From Flavobacterium sp. LC2016-13 (GTDB taxonomy: Bacteria; Bacteroidota; Bacteroidia; Flavobacteriales; Flavobacteriaceae), in assembly GCF_009707955.1 (NCBI RefSeq), contig NZ_WMDQ01000006.1, positions 62,001-126,000 on the forward strand: a DNA stretch of 64,000 nucleotides. The letters are read 5' to 3'. A program made the translations under genes and the position numbers. This document shows positions 17,807 to 26,929 of this stretch, piece by piece. How positions within the stretch are numbered: the stretch's first letter is position 1; every line of letters starts with the position of its first letter. A model generated the notes under the pieces. The model did no database searches and was not told the DNA's origin. It saw nothing but the letters and a program-made list of their open reading frames with translations.

Positions 17807-19033
17807 TTATGTAAATATATTGCGTGTTTGTTTGTGTTGAATTTCAGAATTATATCTTATATAGTATATAATTGAAACAAAAACTAATAGTGTAAAAACA
17901 GAAGATATTTCTGGTCTGGAATAAAAATTGAGTAATATTAATATCAATATTTTTAAATAAAACAAAAAATACTTATAGGACATTAAGATAATTTGGAAAA
18001 TAAAATATAATAAAAAGGCATAATAAAATAAACAACCAAAAATACCATAACTTGATAATATTGAATATAAATTTGATCCGGAAATTTTTTCTTTCGTAGT
18101 TCCTGAACCTAATAACGGATATTTCAAAAAGATTTTTTTATCATTATCACTCAACTCAGATCTGTTATTCTCAGCCAAACCAGAATCATTTATTTCAAAT
18201 CGTTTAAAAGTAGAATCATATATCATTTTTGTTGTTTCATCTTCTAGATTTGAACTTAAATAAAGATGTATAGTTAAAATTCCCACAAACAAGAATACAA
18301 CATATTTTAAATTTGACTTGTTAACATAAAAAAATAAAAAATAAAGGACCATCGACATGTAAAAAGCTAATGACGTAGTAAACATTGTAAGTAAAATTAG
18401 CCACAACTCTTTTTTCGAATTTCTAAAGTAAATTTTATTAAGTACTATAGCAAAAAATGAATATAAACCAAATGCTCCGGGTTCATCAAAAAAACCAGAA
18501 TATCTGATAAACCTAATGCCTGATACATCATAATAAACATTTGTAGTTGTGAGCCATAAAAAATAAGATGTTCCTGTTGCAGAGTAATCAACAATAAACA
18601 ACGGCTTTACTCCGATAAATGCATGAAGGAAGAAAATTAATGTCCCTCCAATTGCCGTTACCAGAGTCACATCAATATAAGATCTTACAAAAGTTTTAAA
18701 GCCAATAAATGCATTAATGTATGTGATAATAATAAAAAAAGAAATTAATTGGATACACAGATTTATATTAGAATAATCATCGTGATAAAAAGAAATAAAT
18801 ATATAATAAGCTATTTGCAATATAATGATTGAAAATATTTTAAAGTCAAATATCTTTTTTTCTTTTTTTAGAAGAATTTGTAAAGTCATAATGCCAATTC
18901 CTGCTAAAGTAAGTAATTTATAGGGGTGTCCTGGCCAAGAATAAAAAATAAATGGAGCCGTACTAGTAAGAGTAATCCATACTAAGATTAACGATTTATT
19001 ATTTTTTACTTTAAAAAAAAAATTACGAAGCAT
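17807..19033 (-). CDS. wzy: Wzy-type O-antigen polymerase
   Basis: A 408-residue integral membrane protein, Phe/Ile-rich, with about 11-12 predicted hydrophobic helices and a long periplasmic-type loop near residues 250-310. The DEPGAFG motif (183-189) is characteristic of Wzy/EpsG-like polymerases. It would polymerise the lipid-linked repeat unit at the outer face of the inner membrane. The gene lies between two GT2 genes and overlaps the upstream one by 11 bases. Wzy sequences are very diverse, so the call rests on topology, motif and position beside wzx. Confidence 0.8.
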   Translation of the reverse strand: MLRNFFFKVKNNKSLILVWITLTSTAPFIFYSWPGHPYKLLTLAGIGIMTLQILLKKEKKIFDFKIFSIIILQIAYYIFISFYHDDYSNINLCIQLISFFIIITYINAFIGFKTFVRSYIDVTLVTAIGGTLIFFLHAFIGVKPLFIVDYSATGTSYFLWLTTTNVYYDVSGIRFIRYSGFFDEPGAFGLYSFFAIVLNKIYFRNSKKELWLILLTMFTTSLAFYMSMVLYFLFFYVNKSNLKYVVFLFVGILTIHLYLSSNLEDETTKMIYDSTFKRFEINDSGLAENNRSELSDNDKKIFLKYPLLGSGTTKEKISGSNLYSILSSYGIFGCLFYYAFLLYFIFQIILMSYKYFLFYLKILILILLNFYSRPEISSVFTLLVFVSIIYYIRYNSEIQHKQTRNIFT

Positions 19034-19850
19034 TTAAATATTTTTTTTTAATTAAAATCAACAGAGTGGAAAATAAACTCCAAACCCCCACGTCTTTGAT
19101 TACCATCCAGAAATACTTTTTTGCATTTTTTTTATCATGCGTCTTAAAATATCTAAAAAAAGAAGACCAAAATATTTTCCCCAGTATGAACTTAGACTTT
19201 AGTTTTTTAAAGTTTTTATAGCAAATTTCAAAACAATCATCTAAAAATTTAGCATCTGCAAACTCACTTGCCCCTTTCTCATTATAAATTGCAACTATTT
19301 GATTTATATAATGCCAAGCTTTCGGATTAAAGCAATAAACGTAAACATTAAAAATATGATCTGAAGCTGTTTTATATTCAATACTAAAATTACCATATTC
19401 AACAAATACTTCTTTTCTATAAAAAATAGCTTGATGACAAATGGTTCTGTCATACATTTTAACATCGTCAAATACTCCGTCAAATACTACATTAGAATGT
19501 AGAAATTGTACGTTACCGTAAACTACGTTAAACTCTGAGTATTTGGAATTTGAAAAGATATTTGACAATACAGAATTATTATAAAATACATCATCACAGC
19601 CTAAAAAATATAGCCAGTCACCTTTTGCTAATGAAATACCTTTATTCATTGCATCATAGATTCCTGCATCTGACTCTGAAACATACCTTATCTTGTCCGA
19701 ATATTTTTCTAAAATATCTAAAGTACCATCAGTTGAAACTCCATCTACAATAACATATTCAAAATCTGGATAATCCTGACTAAGAACACTTAATATTGTT
19801 TGTTCAATTGTAGAAGCACCATTTCTAACAACAGTAATAATACTTATCAT
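19023..19850 (-). CDS. GT2-family glycosyltransferase
   Basis: Starts MISIITVVRNGASTIEQTIL, then YVIVDGVSTDGTLD, SESDAGIYDAMNKG and the metal-binding FLGCDD; these are GT2 motifs of the WcaA/colanic type. The 275 residues end in a basic, hydrophobic tail that may bind the membrane. The ATG overlaps the stop of the sialyltransferase-like gene by one base, and its end overlaps wzy by 11 bases, so the three are coupled. Donor unknown. Confidence 0.85.
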   Translation of the reverse strand: MISIITVVRNGASTIEQTILSVLSQDYPDFEYVIVDGVSTDGTLDILEKYSDKIRYVSESDAGIYDAMNKGISLAKGDWLYFLGCDDVFYNNSVLSNIFSNSKYSEFNVVYGNVQFLHSNVVFDGVFDDVKMYDRTICHQAIFYRKEVFVEYGNFSIEYKTASDHIFNVYVYCFNPKAWHYINQIVAIYNEKGASEFADAKFLDDCFEICYKNFKKLKSKFILGKIFWSSFFRYFKTHDKKNAKKYFWMVIKDVGVWSLFSTLLILIKKKYLNAS

Positions 19851-20953
19851 TATTTATTTATTATATCAATTAGTGAATACTTTTTTTGCTCTTTTTCGTC
19901 ACTTGAAAAAGCAACAAATCCAGGTTTAATATCATTAAAATCTGAAGGTGAATGACAATTAATTGATTTTAAAAATTGACCAAAAGCCTCAGAGGAATCC
20001 AATGGATAAAGCTTGCTAAACATATTATTAATAAAAATAGGTACTACGCCTCTATTTATTAAATTTAATGCAGCTGTAGAATTAAAAGTTATTGCGTATT
20101 TAACAGGATATTTTTCGATAATACTTTCTGCTATACCATTTTCATGAAGAACAATAACATTAGGATGCTTTTTCTCTACTATTTTTAATATTTTATTTTT
20201 GACATCTTCACTATCAGAAGGATGAAATTTAAAATAAAATGTAGAAAAATGACTTGCTACAGAAAATAAATCATCAATATACCCAACATACTCTTCTTCT
20301 GTTAAAAACCATATATACAATGGCTGGCTAAAAAAAATAACGCCATTTTGATCAAGAAATTTAATTGGTTCTTCAAAAGGTTTGAGTTTATATAAAGGAA
20401 TATCTCTTTTTATATTGTTTCCATGATTTAAAATAACACCTTTAAAAATAAAATTATTCATTTCCGGAAGTGTTTGCACTCCATATTTTTTAAATTTCAA
20501 ATAATCAAAACTATAAAAATATTTCAATAAAAATTTTCTGAAATTCTCTTTAAAACTAATTTTACCGCTTACCATATTGTAATGACAAATTGTGGCTATA
20601 CCGTCTTCAAGTAAAAATATTTTCGAACCCGCTTTATAAAATTTTTTTATTATGTGCTGATTTAATAAATCCATTTCTGTATGAACTAACAGCACATCGG
20701 TATTCTTAGGAATTAATTCAGTATCAACTTTTTTAATAATGCTTCTAATTTTCTTAGGATTTAACAATAAATTCTTTAGAGAAGCAACTAATCTATCAGG
20801 ATGATAGTAAATTTTGTGAAATAAATCACTTTCTTCTATTGCAGTAAGAGAATACGGAATTTGAATTAATCCTAATTCAAATTCTGGCAATTGTTTTGCC
20901 AGCTGCATATCCAAATGGACATGATAATTATTGTTTACCAAAAAATAAATCAT
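19850..20953 (-). CDS. Sialyltransferase-like enzyme, probable nonulosonate transferase
   Basis: The 367 residues show, in order, the three short motifs shared by bacterial sialyltransferases of families GT38/GT52/GT80: the acidic-acidic-Gly motif LLEDG (114-118), HP in FKFHPSD (242-248) and the Ser/Thr motif in FNSTA (290-294). An SQP element (209-211) is also of that kind. Such enzymes move CMP-activated nonulosonic acids. The locus makes a legionaminic-type sugar and has no other candidate transferase for it, which supports the role. No signal peptide is visible, so it would act in the cytoplasm. Family by motif only. Confidence 0.68.
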   Translation of the reverse strand: MIYFLVNNNYHVHLDMQLAKQLPEFELGLIQIPYSLTAIEESDLFHKIYYHPDRLVASLKNLLLNPKKIRSIIKKVDTELIPKNTDVLLVHTEMDLLNQHIIKKFYKAGSKIFLLEDGIATICHYNMVSGKISFKENFRKFLLKYFYSFDYLKFKKYGVQTLPEMNNFIFKGVILNHGNNIKRDIPLYKLKPFEEPIKFLDQNGVIFFSQPLYIWFLTEEEYVGYIDDLFSVASHFSTFYFKFHPSDSEDVKNKILKIVEKKHPNVIVLHENGIAESIIEKYPVKYAITFNSTAALNLINRGVVPIFINNMFSKLYPLDSSEAFGQFLKSINCHSPSDFNDIKPGFVAFSSDEKEQKKYSLIDIINK

Positions 20954-21103
20954 CCTTACCTTACAATTATAATTTTATTAATTTACAACTTTAAAATTTC
21001 CTATCTAACTTTTCACTTTAAACAGAGACTAATTTTATCTAATTTAACTACATAATTGACTTTAAATTTAATCTAAAGCATCAATAATTCATATTAGTAA
21101 AGA

Positions 21104-21111
21104 CAAATATA
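21104..21111 (-). promoter_or_regulatory. Possible -7 box (TATATTTG) upstream of the sialyltransferase-like gene
   Basis: The 175-base gap between wzx and the sialyltransferase-like gene contains TATATTTG on the minus strand, identical to the box before tviB and wza. A TTG -33 partner is not evident because the upstream side runs into the wzx 3' end. If used, it would give a leader of about 145 bases and an internal start for the assembly genes. Confidence 0.3.
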
Positions 21112-21128
21112 GGCGACAGGATTACTGC

Positions 21129-22541
21129 TTAAAAACCCACGACATAAGTATTTTTATTCTTTTTAAAAAATATGAAGGCAATGACAACATATGATAGAGA
21201 AATAAAAAATTTACAAATTACAGACAAATCAATTACTAATAATACAACTATAAATGAAAAAATTGTAAGTAAAAACCATCGTAAAGGCATAAATTCTGTA
21301 ACTGCAACTTCTTTATAATCCTTAAGAAAAAAAGTTCCATAACCCATAATTAAATAACTAAAAAACAAAACATAGGCTGGACTTTTAATTCCGTAAATTG
21401 GAATAAACAAAACATTCAACAAAACGCATATTAACCCTGCTCCAAAAGTTACTTTCCATAAATTACGGGTTCTTTCTCTATAAAACAATACGGTATTAAC
21501 ACCAAAATACATGGGTCTGTAATTATGTGACATAATAAAAATAGCCGCTAAAAAATAAGTTGTTCTAAGTTCTATATTATTGACCATAATTGCAAAAACT
21601 TCTTTAAGCCAAAAACAGCCTATCGAAGACAAAATCAATAATAAAAATTGTAATGCCCAGGTTAGGCTTCTAACAGAATCATAGTTTTTCAATTTTATCT
21701 GTTCTGAAATAACAGGAGCAGCTGCTGTATTAATTGCGCCTACAGCCATTGCCATTAAGCCTCCAAAAGATGCAGCAAAACCATAATAACCTATTTGAGC
21801 CGTGCTTATCAAAAAAAACTTTAACAATAAAGTATCAGAAGAACTAAGCAAAAAGCTTCCATAATAATGTGGGAGCATAGGCAACGAAACAGACAATCCT
21901 CTTTTTATTACTACTTTTTTAAACCTATAAATCGGTTTAATTTTCAGAATGAAACGTAAAGGATACCAATAAGAAAAATGAAGTAGTAGCATTGAAATAC
22001 AGTTGGCAATAAACCAACCCATATAATGCAAATCTAAAACTACAATTGTATAATAATTTAAAATTATTGTTATGAAAGAAATTATAATTGTTCTGGCGAC
22101 TACCTGCTTAGGTTTTTGATTAAGCTGATAGTATAGCTGCCCAATAGTATCAGCAGGGCCAAAGCAAACAATTGGGACAATATTCAATATTATTATCCAA
22201 TATAAATTTTCACTTGCTTCTTTCGGTATAATCAAATAGATGATAACGGCTAATATCAAAGAGTAAAAAAGCATCCAAATGTTTAAAAAACCATAGAATT
22301 GAGACCAACGTTTTTTAAAATGGTTTGAATGATGAAAAAAAACATTAGCCATTGGTAACTGCAATCCTAGCATTGACAAAACACTTATCAAGCCTAAACT
22401 AGAATTCATTATTGATTGTATTCCATAATCCTCTGTTGTTAAAACTTTAGTAAAAATGGGCAACATCAACAAGGCTATTATTTTTGGAATAAATGGACCT
22501 AACCCATAAATTAAACTATGAGAAATAACTTTTTTAAACAT
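21129..22541 (-). CDS. wzx: Wzx-type O-antigen flippase (MOP superfamily)
   Basis: Moves the undecaprenyl-linked repeat unit to the periplasmic side. The 470 residues form roughly 12-14 hydrophobic helices in a MATE/MOP-like arrangement. The N-terminal LIYGLGPFIPKIIALLMLP and FTKVLTTEDYGIQSI are typical of the polysaccharide flippase family (Polysacc_synt). It lies between the nonulosonate genes and the glycosyltransferase block. A 253-base gap of AT-rich, non-coding sequence lies upstream (22542-22794), in which I see no gene and no clear regulatory motif. Confidence 0.9.
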   Translation of the reverse strand: MFKKVISHSLIYGLGPFIPKIIALLMLPIFTKVLTTEDYGIQSIMNSSLGLISVLSMLGLQLPMANVFFHHSNHFKKRWSQFYGFLNIWMLFYSLILAVIIYLIIPKEASENLYWIIILNIVPIVCFGPADTIGQLYYQLNQKPKQVVARTIIISFITIILNYYTIVVLDLHYMGWFIANCISMLLLHFSYWYPLRFILKIKPIYRFKKVVIKRGLSVSLPMLPHYYGSFLLSSSDTLLLKFFLISTAQIGYYGFAASFGGLMAMAVGAINTAAAPVISEQIKLKNYDSVRSLTWALQFLLLILSSIGCFWLKEVFAIMVNNIELRTTYFLAAIFIMSHNYRPMYFGVNTVLFYRERTRNLWKVTFGAGLICVLLNVLFIPIYGIKSPAYVLFFSYLIMGYGTFFLKDYKEVAVTEFMPLRWFLLTIFSFIVVLLVIDLSVICKFFISLSYVVIAFIFFKKNKNTYVVGF

Positions 22542-22794
22542 ACTAATTAATTTAAATAAATAAATAAAACAAATTATCCAAATTAATCTTAAAATATAAA
22601 TACTTATGCATTGAGAAATAATAAATTGTCAAAAAATAATTTTTCTTCTTATCTAGTAACGGTAATTTTTTTTTTATACTTTTAACTTAAGTCAAAACAT
22701 TTAATATTGACACTTATTTTTTGATTTTAATACAGCCTCCCATGAACGAAGAAACGTACCGAGCTGTTATATTTCTCTTTCGTTACCAAACCAA

Positions 22795-23535
22795 TTATAT
22801 TGCAGTCCATCCGCCATCTACAGCTAGATTTTGTCCTGTAATATAACTTGCCTCATCCGATAATAAGAAGACGACTGAAGGTGAAATATCATCTGGTTGC
22901 CCCATTCTTTTCATTGGTACTTTTCTGTTATAATTATCGACAAATATTGGGTTTTGATTGTCAAAAATACCTCCTGGTGAAATTGTATTTACCCGAATAT
23001 TGTACTGACCTAAATATGATGCCAGATACCGGGATAAATTAATTAAGCCGCCTTTTATTGCTGAATATGCTGCAGGCATTGTCATGGAAGTTCCATCATA
23101 AACTGTGAAATCTGGCCCAACGATACCATAAACAGAAGCCATATTAATAATTGATCCAAATTTTTCTTTGACCATAAAATTAGATACTTGTTGAGTAAAG
23201 TAAAAATAACTGTTTAGCTGTGAATCTACATTCTTTTGCCAAGATTGATAGTCAATATCTTCAAATTTATTTCCCCAATCTGAAGTCCTTGGATAGGCAT
23301 TGTTTACCAGCCCATCTATCTTTTTATATTTATCAATAATTGATTTAACACATTTATCAATTGATTTTGTATCTGTTATATCGCATTTAATCAATGACAG
23401 ATTTTCTGTTGTTTCGTGATTTATGTCAACATTTATACAAAAAGCACCTTCGCTCTTAATTTTATCAATTATATTACTTCCAAGAAGTCCACTGCCGCCT
23501 GTAACAATTATAATTTTATTTTTAAGCCTATTCAT
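22795..23535 (-). CDS. Short-chain dehydrogenase, PtmA-like
   Basis: Classical SDR of 246 residues: TGGSGLLG cofactor loop (12-19), NNAYPRT near residue 86, Tyr-x3-Lys in AAYSAIKGG, and a C-terminal ITGQNLAVDGGW typical of FabG-like proteins. It overlaps the Gfo/Idh gene by 8 bases and sits with neuA-like and CBS-nucleotidyltransferase genes, as PtmA does with PtmB and PtmE in Campylobacter. It probably changes the redox state of a carbon in the nonulosonate or its precursor. The exact reaction is not known from sequence. Confidence 0.7.
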   Translation of the reverse strand: MNRLKNKIIIVTGGSGLLGSNIIDKIKSEGAFCINVDINHETTENLSLIKCDITDTKSIDKCVKSIIDKYKKIDGLVNNAYPRTSDWGNKFEDIDYQSWQKNVDSQLNSYFYFTQQVSNFMVKEKFGSIINMASVYGIVGPDFTVYDGTSMTMPAAYSAIKGGLINLSRYLASYLGQYNIRVNTISPGGIFDNQNPIFVDNYNRKVPMKRMGQPDDISPSVVFLLSDEASYITGQNLAVDGGWTAI

Positions 23536-24454
23536 TATTCAAACATATTTTAAGAACTTCTATCGATTCACTAAAAGTATTCATTTGCTCCTGTTTATTA
23601 TTGAGACTTTCTATAAAAAATTCCATTTGGTTAGTATAGGTATCAATCATATTAAAATTCTTGCTTTCAAATAAAATTTCTTCTTTACTATTTAAGATTC
23701 TGTTTCTTATCAAATCTATTGTTATAGTTTCATCTTCAAACAGGATCTCTATTGTTCTTTTAGGATCTCTTCTGTAATAATTAAGAACAATATTTGCAGT
23801 AAAGGATTCAAACTCTAAAATATAATTAGCATAATCAATAGCTTTTATATTGAGTGATGAAACATTTCTTTTAATAGTTTGAGTTTTTATTGGTGTTCCA
23901 AAAAGCCAATGAATATAATCTAATTCATGAAAAAGATCTAAATGTACACCTCCGCCCATTTCCGGGTTAGCGCTGTAAATTGTTCTAAAATCCTTCCCTG
24001 GTCTCCAATCAGGAAGATAAGAACCACAATAAACACTAACCTCATTGACTATTTTTGTCTTATTTTTTGTTAAAAATTCTTTTATAAAATTAATACAAGG
24101 ATGAAATCTTAAGTTACAAGCAACATAACTTTTAATATTTTTTTCCTGAATCTTACCAATTAAATAATCGACTTCATCGAGTGAGCTCACAGGAGGTTTT
24201 TCAATAAAAAGATTTATTTCTTTGTCGCTTAAAAGTTTAATATATTCCGAATGAAGGCTTGTTGGATTGGAAATAATTGCAAAATCAAATACAACATTCA
24301 ATTTATCTAAATTATAAATATTTGTAATTTCATCAATATTTTCAGCATCTAATCTCGATCGTAATGCATATAGTTTTACACTTGAATTGATAGCCTTTAA
24401 AGCAATAATATGTTTTTTAGCAATAGAACCTAAGCCAATTATCAAAACATTCAT
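23528..24454 (-). CDS. Gfo/Idh/MocA-family oxidoreductase of the nonulosonate module
   Basis: The 308 residues begin MNVLIIGLGSIAKKHIIALK with the GLGSIAKKH cofactor loop, carry the EKP motif in FIEKPPVSS, and the later GGGVHLDLFHELDY block with an HELD pair common in sugar oxidoreductases. It overlaps the cytidylyltransferase by 4 bases and the SDR by 8 bases, so translation is coupled across all three. It may work with the SDR to epimerise or deoxygenate a side chain of the nonulosonate. The substrate is inferred from position only. Confidence 0.7.
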   Translation of the reverse strand: MNVLIIGLGSIAKKHIIALKAINSSVKLYALRSRLDAENIDEITNIYNLDKLNVVFDFAIISNPTSLHSEYIKLLSDKEINLFIEKPPVSSLDEVDYLIGKIQEKNIKSYVACNLRFHPCINFIKEFLTKNKTKIVNEVSVYCGSYLPDWRPGKDFRTIYSANPEMGGGVHLDLFHELDYIHWLFGTPIKTQTIKRNVSSLNIKAIDYANYILEFESFTANIVLNYYRRDPKRTIEILFEDETITIDLIRNRILNSKEEILFESKNFNMIDTYTNQMEFFIESLNNKQEQMNTFSESIEVLKICLNNE

Positions 24455-25173
24455 AATTGGAAATCCAGTTTATTATTTATCAATAAATATTCCATAAATA
24501 AAAAATCTACAGAATGATCTAAATCGAAGCAAATATGATCCATTGCAAAAATTAACGATTTATCTGTAATTGCACTTTTTGGATCTGAATCAAAAAAAGA
24601 TCTTCTGTACCAATAAAATGAGGCATTCAAATCATACACTTTTGGTGCTGATTGTCTAGTCATAAAACTTCCGTCGGGATTGGTTTTTACTAAAGAATAA
24701 AACCCATTACTATTTTCTTCAACCATATTAAAATATGGATTTCTGACAGCATGATTTACAGAAAATAAATTTTTAGCCTCAGGATTAGCAATCATTAAAT
24801 CTAAAGCTTTTTCAATGTCTTCTAGATTTCGCAAAGGAGAAGTAACGTCTAAATCTAAAATAAAATCATATTTATCTTTAACAAGAGATTCTTCATATAA
24901 TAATAAATCTTTTATCGTTTCCATTTTCCCAGCAGAATCAGTTGCTAAATAATCTGGTCTGACATAATCTGTAAAAACACCAAATGATTCTGCTGTTCTT
25001 TTTATAGCTTCATCATCTGTAGACAATGCAACTTTTATATCAAATTTTTCTTTTAACTTTTCTGTAAATTCTATTGAATAACCTATTAATGGTTTATTAT
25101 TAATTTTTTTTATATTCTTACCAGGAATTCCTTTTGAGCCACCTCTAGCACAAATAGTTGTCAATATCTTCAT
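24451..25173 (-). CDS. CMP-nonulosonate cytidylyltransferase (NeuA/LegF/PtmB type)
   Basis: Activates a nonulosonic acid with CTP. The 240 residues carry the CMP-Neu5Ac synthetase signature RGGSKGIPGKN (10-20), NNKPLIGYSIEF, STDDEAI, and LDVTSPLRNLEDI. It lies 2 bases after the CBS-nucleotidyltransferase gene, the same pairing as ptmB and ptmE of the Campylobacter legionaminic acid locus. With LegB/LegC neighbours the substrate is more probably legionaminic acid or an isomer than Neu5Ac. Confidence 0.88.
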   Translation of the reverse strand: MKILTTICARGGSKGIPGKNIKKINNKPLIGYSIEFTEKLKEKFDIKVALSTDDEAIKRTAESFGVFTDYVRPDYLATDSAGKMETIKDLLLYEESLVKDKYDFILDLDVTSPLRNLEDIEKALDLMIANPEAKNLFSVNHAVRNPYFNMVEENSNGFYSLVKTNPDGSFMTRQSAPKVYDLNASFYWYRRSFFDSDPKSAITDKSLIFAMDHICFDLDHSVDFLFMEYLLINNKLDFQL

Positions 25174-25175
25174 AT

Positions 25176-26222
25176 TTAAAATTTTATATTATGAATATCA
25201 ATATGAGCTTTCTCAAAATCTTCGTATTTACCAACATCCAGCCAATATCCTGAAAATGGAAAAGAAATGACTTTTAACTTGTTTTTAATCAATTCCTCCA
25301 TTAAATCAGTTGCATTAAAAAAAGTATCTTTCGGGATATAATTCAACATTTCTTTCTTTATTAAATAAATGCCCCCATTTGAATAATATGTATAAATAGG
25401 TTTTTCTTTTAAACTTTTTACAGCACCATTATCTGTTTCTAAAACCGCATAAGGAATATTTACCTGATAGGGAATTGTTAAAACCGCTAAATCAGCCTTT
25501 TGTTTTATAAATTCAAGAAAAAATTGTTCATAATCAATGTTCGTTAATAAGTCTGAATTTGTTACAAGAATATAATCGTGCTCAAAATTTTTTATTTGTG
25601 ATACAGCACCAATAGTACCTAAGGGTTCATTTTCCCATACGTATTCTATCCTAATGTTTTTACTTTCTCCTTTACCAAAATAATTTTCAATTTGTTCTCC
25701 TAAATATTTAACCGATACCCAAAAATCGTCAATCCCAAATAAAGTCAATCGGTCTAAATTATGCTCCATTATAGGTTTATCTCCAACTTTTAGCAGTGGT
25801 TTAGGAGTTATATCTGTGAGAGGCTGTAACCGCTGTCCTCTGCCACCTGCCATGATAACAGCATCGATTGGCAAATATGATTTTATAATTCTGAAGTTAA
25901 TAACATTTACAACTCTATGATTTTCATCTAGCACAGGTACAATTCGAAAATTACCTTCCCGGTATGCTATAATTTTATCTAAATTATTTTCACCTTTAGT
26001 AATATATTTTGGGTCTTTTTGAATAATTTCATCTACCAAATTTTCGATCGTTAAATCTTTAAGCAATCCCCTGCGCACATCTCCATCAGTAAGTGCGCCA
26101 ATTAATTTGTCTTCTTTATCTACAACAAAAAGAATAGCATCTTGCGCTAAAACATTTAACTGTAATAAAGCTTGTTTTATTTTACTACCAGACAAAATCA
26201 AATGATCTTTATATACTCTCAT
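25176..26222 (-). CDS. CBS-domain sugar nucleotidyltransferase (PtmE type)
   Basis: Two CBS domains (about residues 1-115, with the TDGDVRRGLL block at 46-55) precede a sugar-1-phosphate nucleotidyltransferase domain with MAGGRGQRLQPLTDITPKPL (124-143). This architecture is that of PtmE, which in Campylobacter makes GDP-GlcNAc as entry to the GDP-linked legionaminic acid pathway. No PtmF-like glutaminase/isomerase is seen nearby, so the upstream steps would use other enzymes. The CBS part suggests control by an adenine nucleotide. The 348-residue length is normal. Confidence 0.85.
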   Translation of the reverse strand: MRVYKDHLILSGSKIKQALLQLNVLAQDAILFVVDKEDKLIGALTDGDVRRGLLKDLTIENLVDEIIQKDPKYITKGENNLDKIIAYREGNFRIVPVLDENHRVVNVINFRIIKSYLPIDAVIMAGGRGQRLQPLTDITPKPLLKVGDKPIMEHNLDRLTLFGIDDFWVSVKYLGEQIENYFGKGESKNIRIEYVWENEPLGTIGAVSQIKNFEHDYILVTNSDLLTNIDYEQFFLEFIKQKADLAVLTIPYQVNIPYAVLETDNGAVKSLKEKPIYTYYSNGGIYLIKKEMLNYIPKDTFFNATDLMEELIKNKLKVISFPFSGYWLDVGKYEDFEKAHIDIHNIKF

Positions 26223-26248
26223 CTTAATCTAAAGGATTTATTTTTTAA

Positions 26249-26920
26249 TTACTTATCGATATACTTCAATAATTGAAATGACTCAGCATATTTCACACCT
26301 ACACTTGCTCCTCTAAAATGGGCTAACGCTTTAATATTGTCTAATGATCTTGGAAATGGATGTTCCCCTAATTCGCTTTCAAAAATTTTCATAATGTCAA
26401 GTTTTGAATCTAAGAAATCAGTAATGTCAACAAAATAATTTGGCAAAAAAGCCTTTTCTGCAAGAGCTGGAGCAAATTCAGTTTCAGATATACACTCATA
26501 CATTAAAATTTTCTTTATAAAAGGATATCGAAAAGATTTTGTGCAAGCCATTACTGCATCAAAAATTATCCTATGGTCTGAATGCGCGTCTGAGCGATTT
26601 AAAGTATAAATTACCTCAGGTTGAACTTTTGTGAAAATTTCAGAAATTTCAGGAACCATTTTTATCAAACTACTTGAAGATAAGGTCATGGTAGGATAAT
26701 TAAGAAAAAAAGTATTGGTAATTCCCAATAACTTTTCAACTTTTTTAATTTCTTCTTGTCTGCTCTCGACTCTTTCTTTAGAAAATCCTTGACTTTCAAA
26801 TACATTCGTTACAATTAACCAATATACTTTATCTCCGTTGTTAACGTGTTTTAATAATGTACCTCCAGCACCTAAAGTTTCATCATCTGGATGTGCTGAA
26901 ACAACTATAATATTTTTCAT
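26249..26920 (-). CDS. PIG-L/LmbE-family N-deacetylase
   Basis: Zinc-dependent deacetylase of N-acetyl sugars. The 223 residues have the metal-binding AHPDDE (9-14) and the second motif HSDH (113-116), both complete. It lies between the formyltransferase-like gene (9 bases upstream) and the PtmE-like gene, inside the nonulosonate module. A reasonable role is to free an amino group on the nonulosonate or an intermediate so that another acyl group can be attached. Substrate inferred. Confidence 0.82.
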   Translation of the reverse strand: MKNIIVVSAHPDDETLGAGGTLLKHVNNGDKVYWLIVTNVFESQGFSKERVESRQEEIKKVEKLLGITNTFFLNYPTMTLSSSSLIKMVPEISEIFTKVQPEVIYTLNRSDAHSDHRIIFDAVMACTKSFRYPFIKKILMYECISETEFAPALAEKAFLPNYFVDITDFLDSKLDIMKIFESELGEHPFPRSLDNIKALAHFRGASVGVKYAESFQLLKYIDK

Positions 26921-26929
26921 TTTTTTAAA

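Noticed and set aside
19031..19040. Nine-base T run near the wzy/GT2 overlap as a phase-variation tract
   Set aside because: Runs of this length are common in this AT-rich sequence and nothing indicates slippage.
22542..22794. Possible small gene between wzx and the SDR gene
   Set aside because: Only very short frames with no start and no recognisable product; treated as non-coding.
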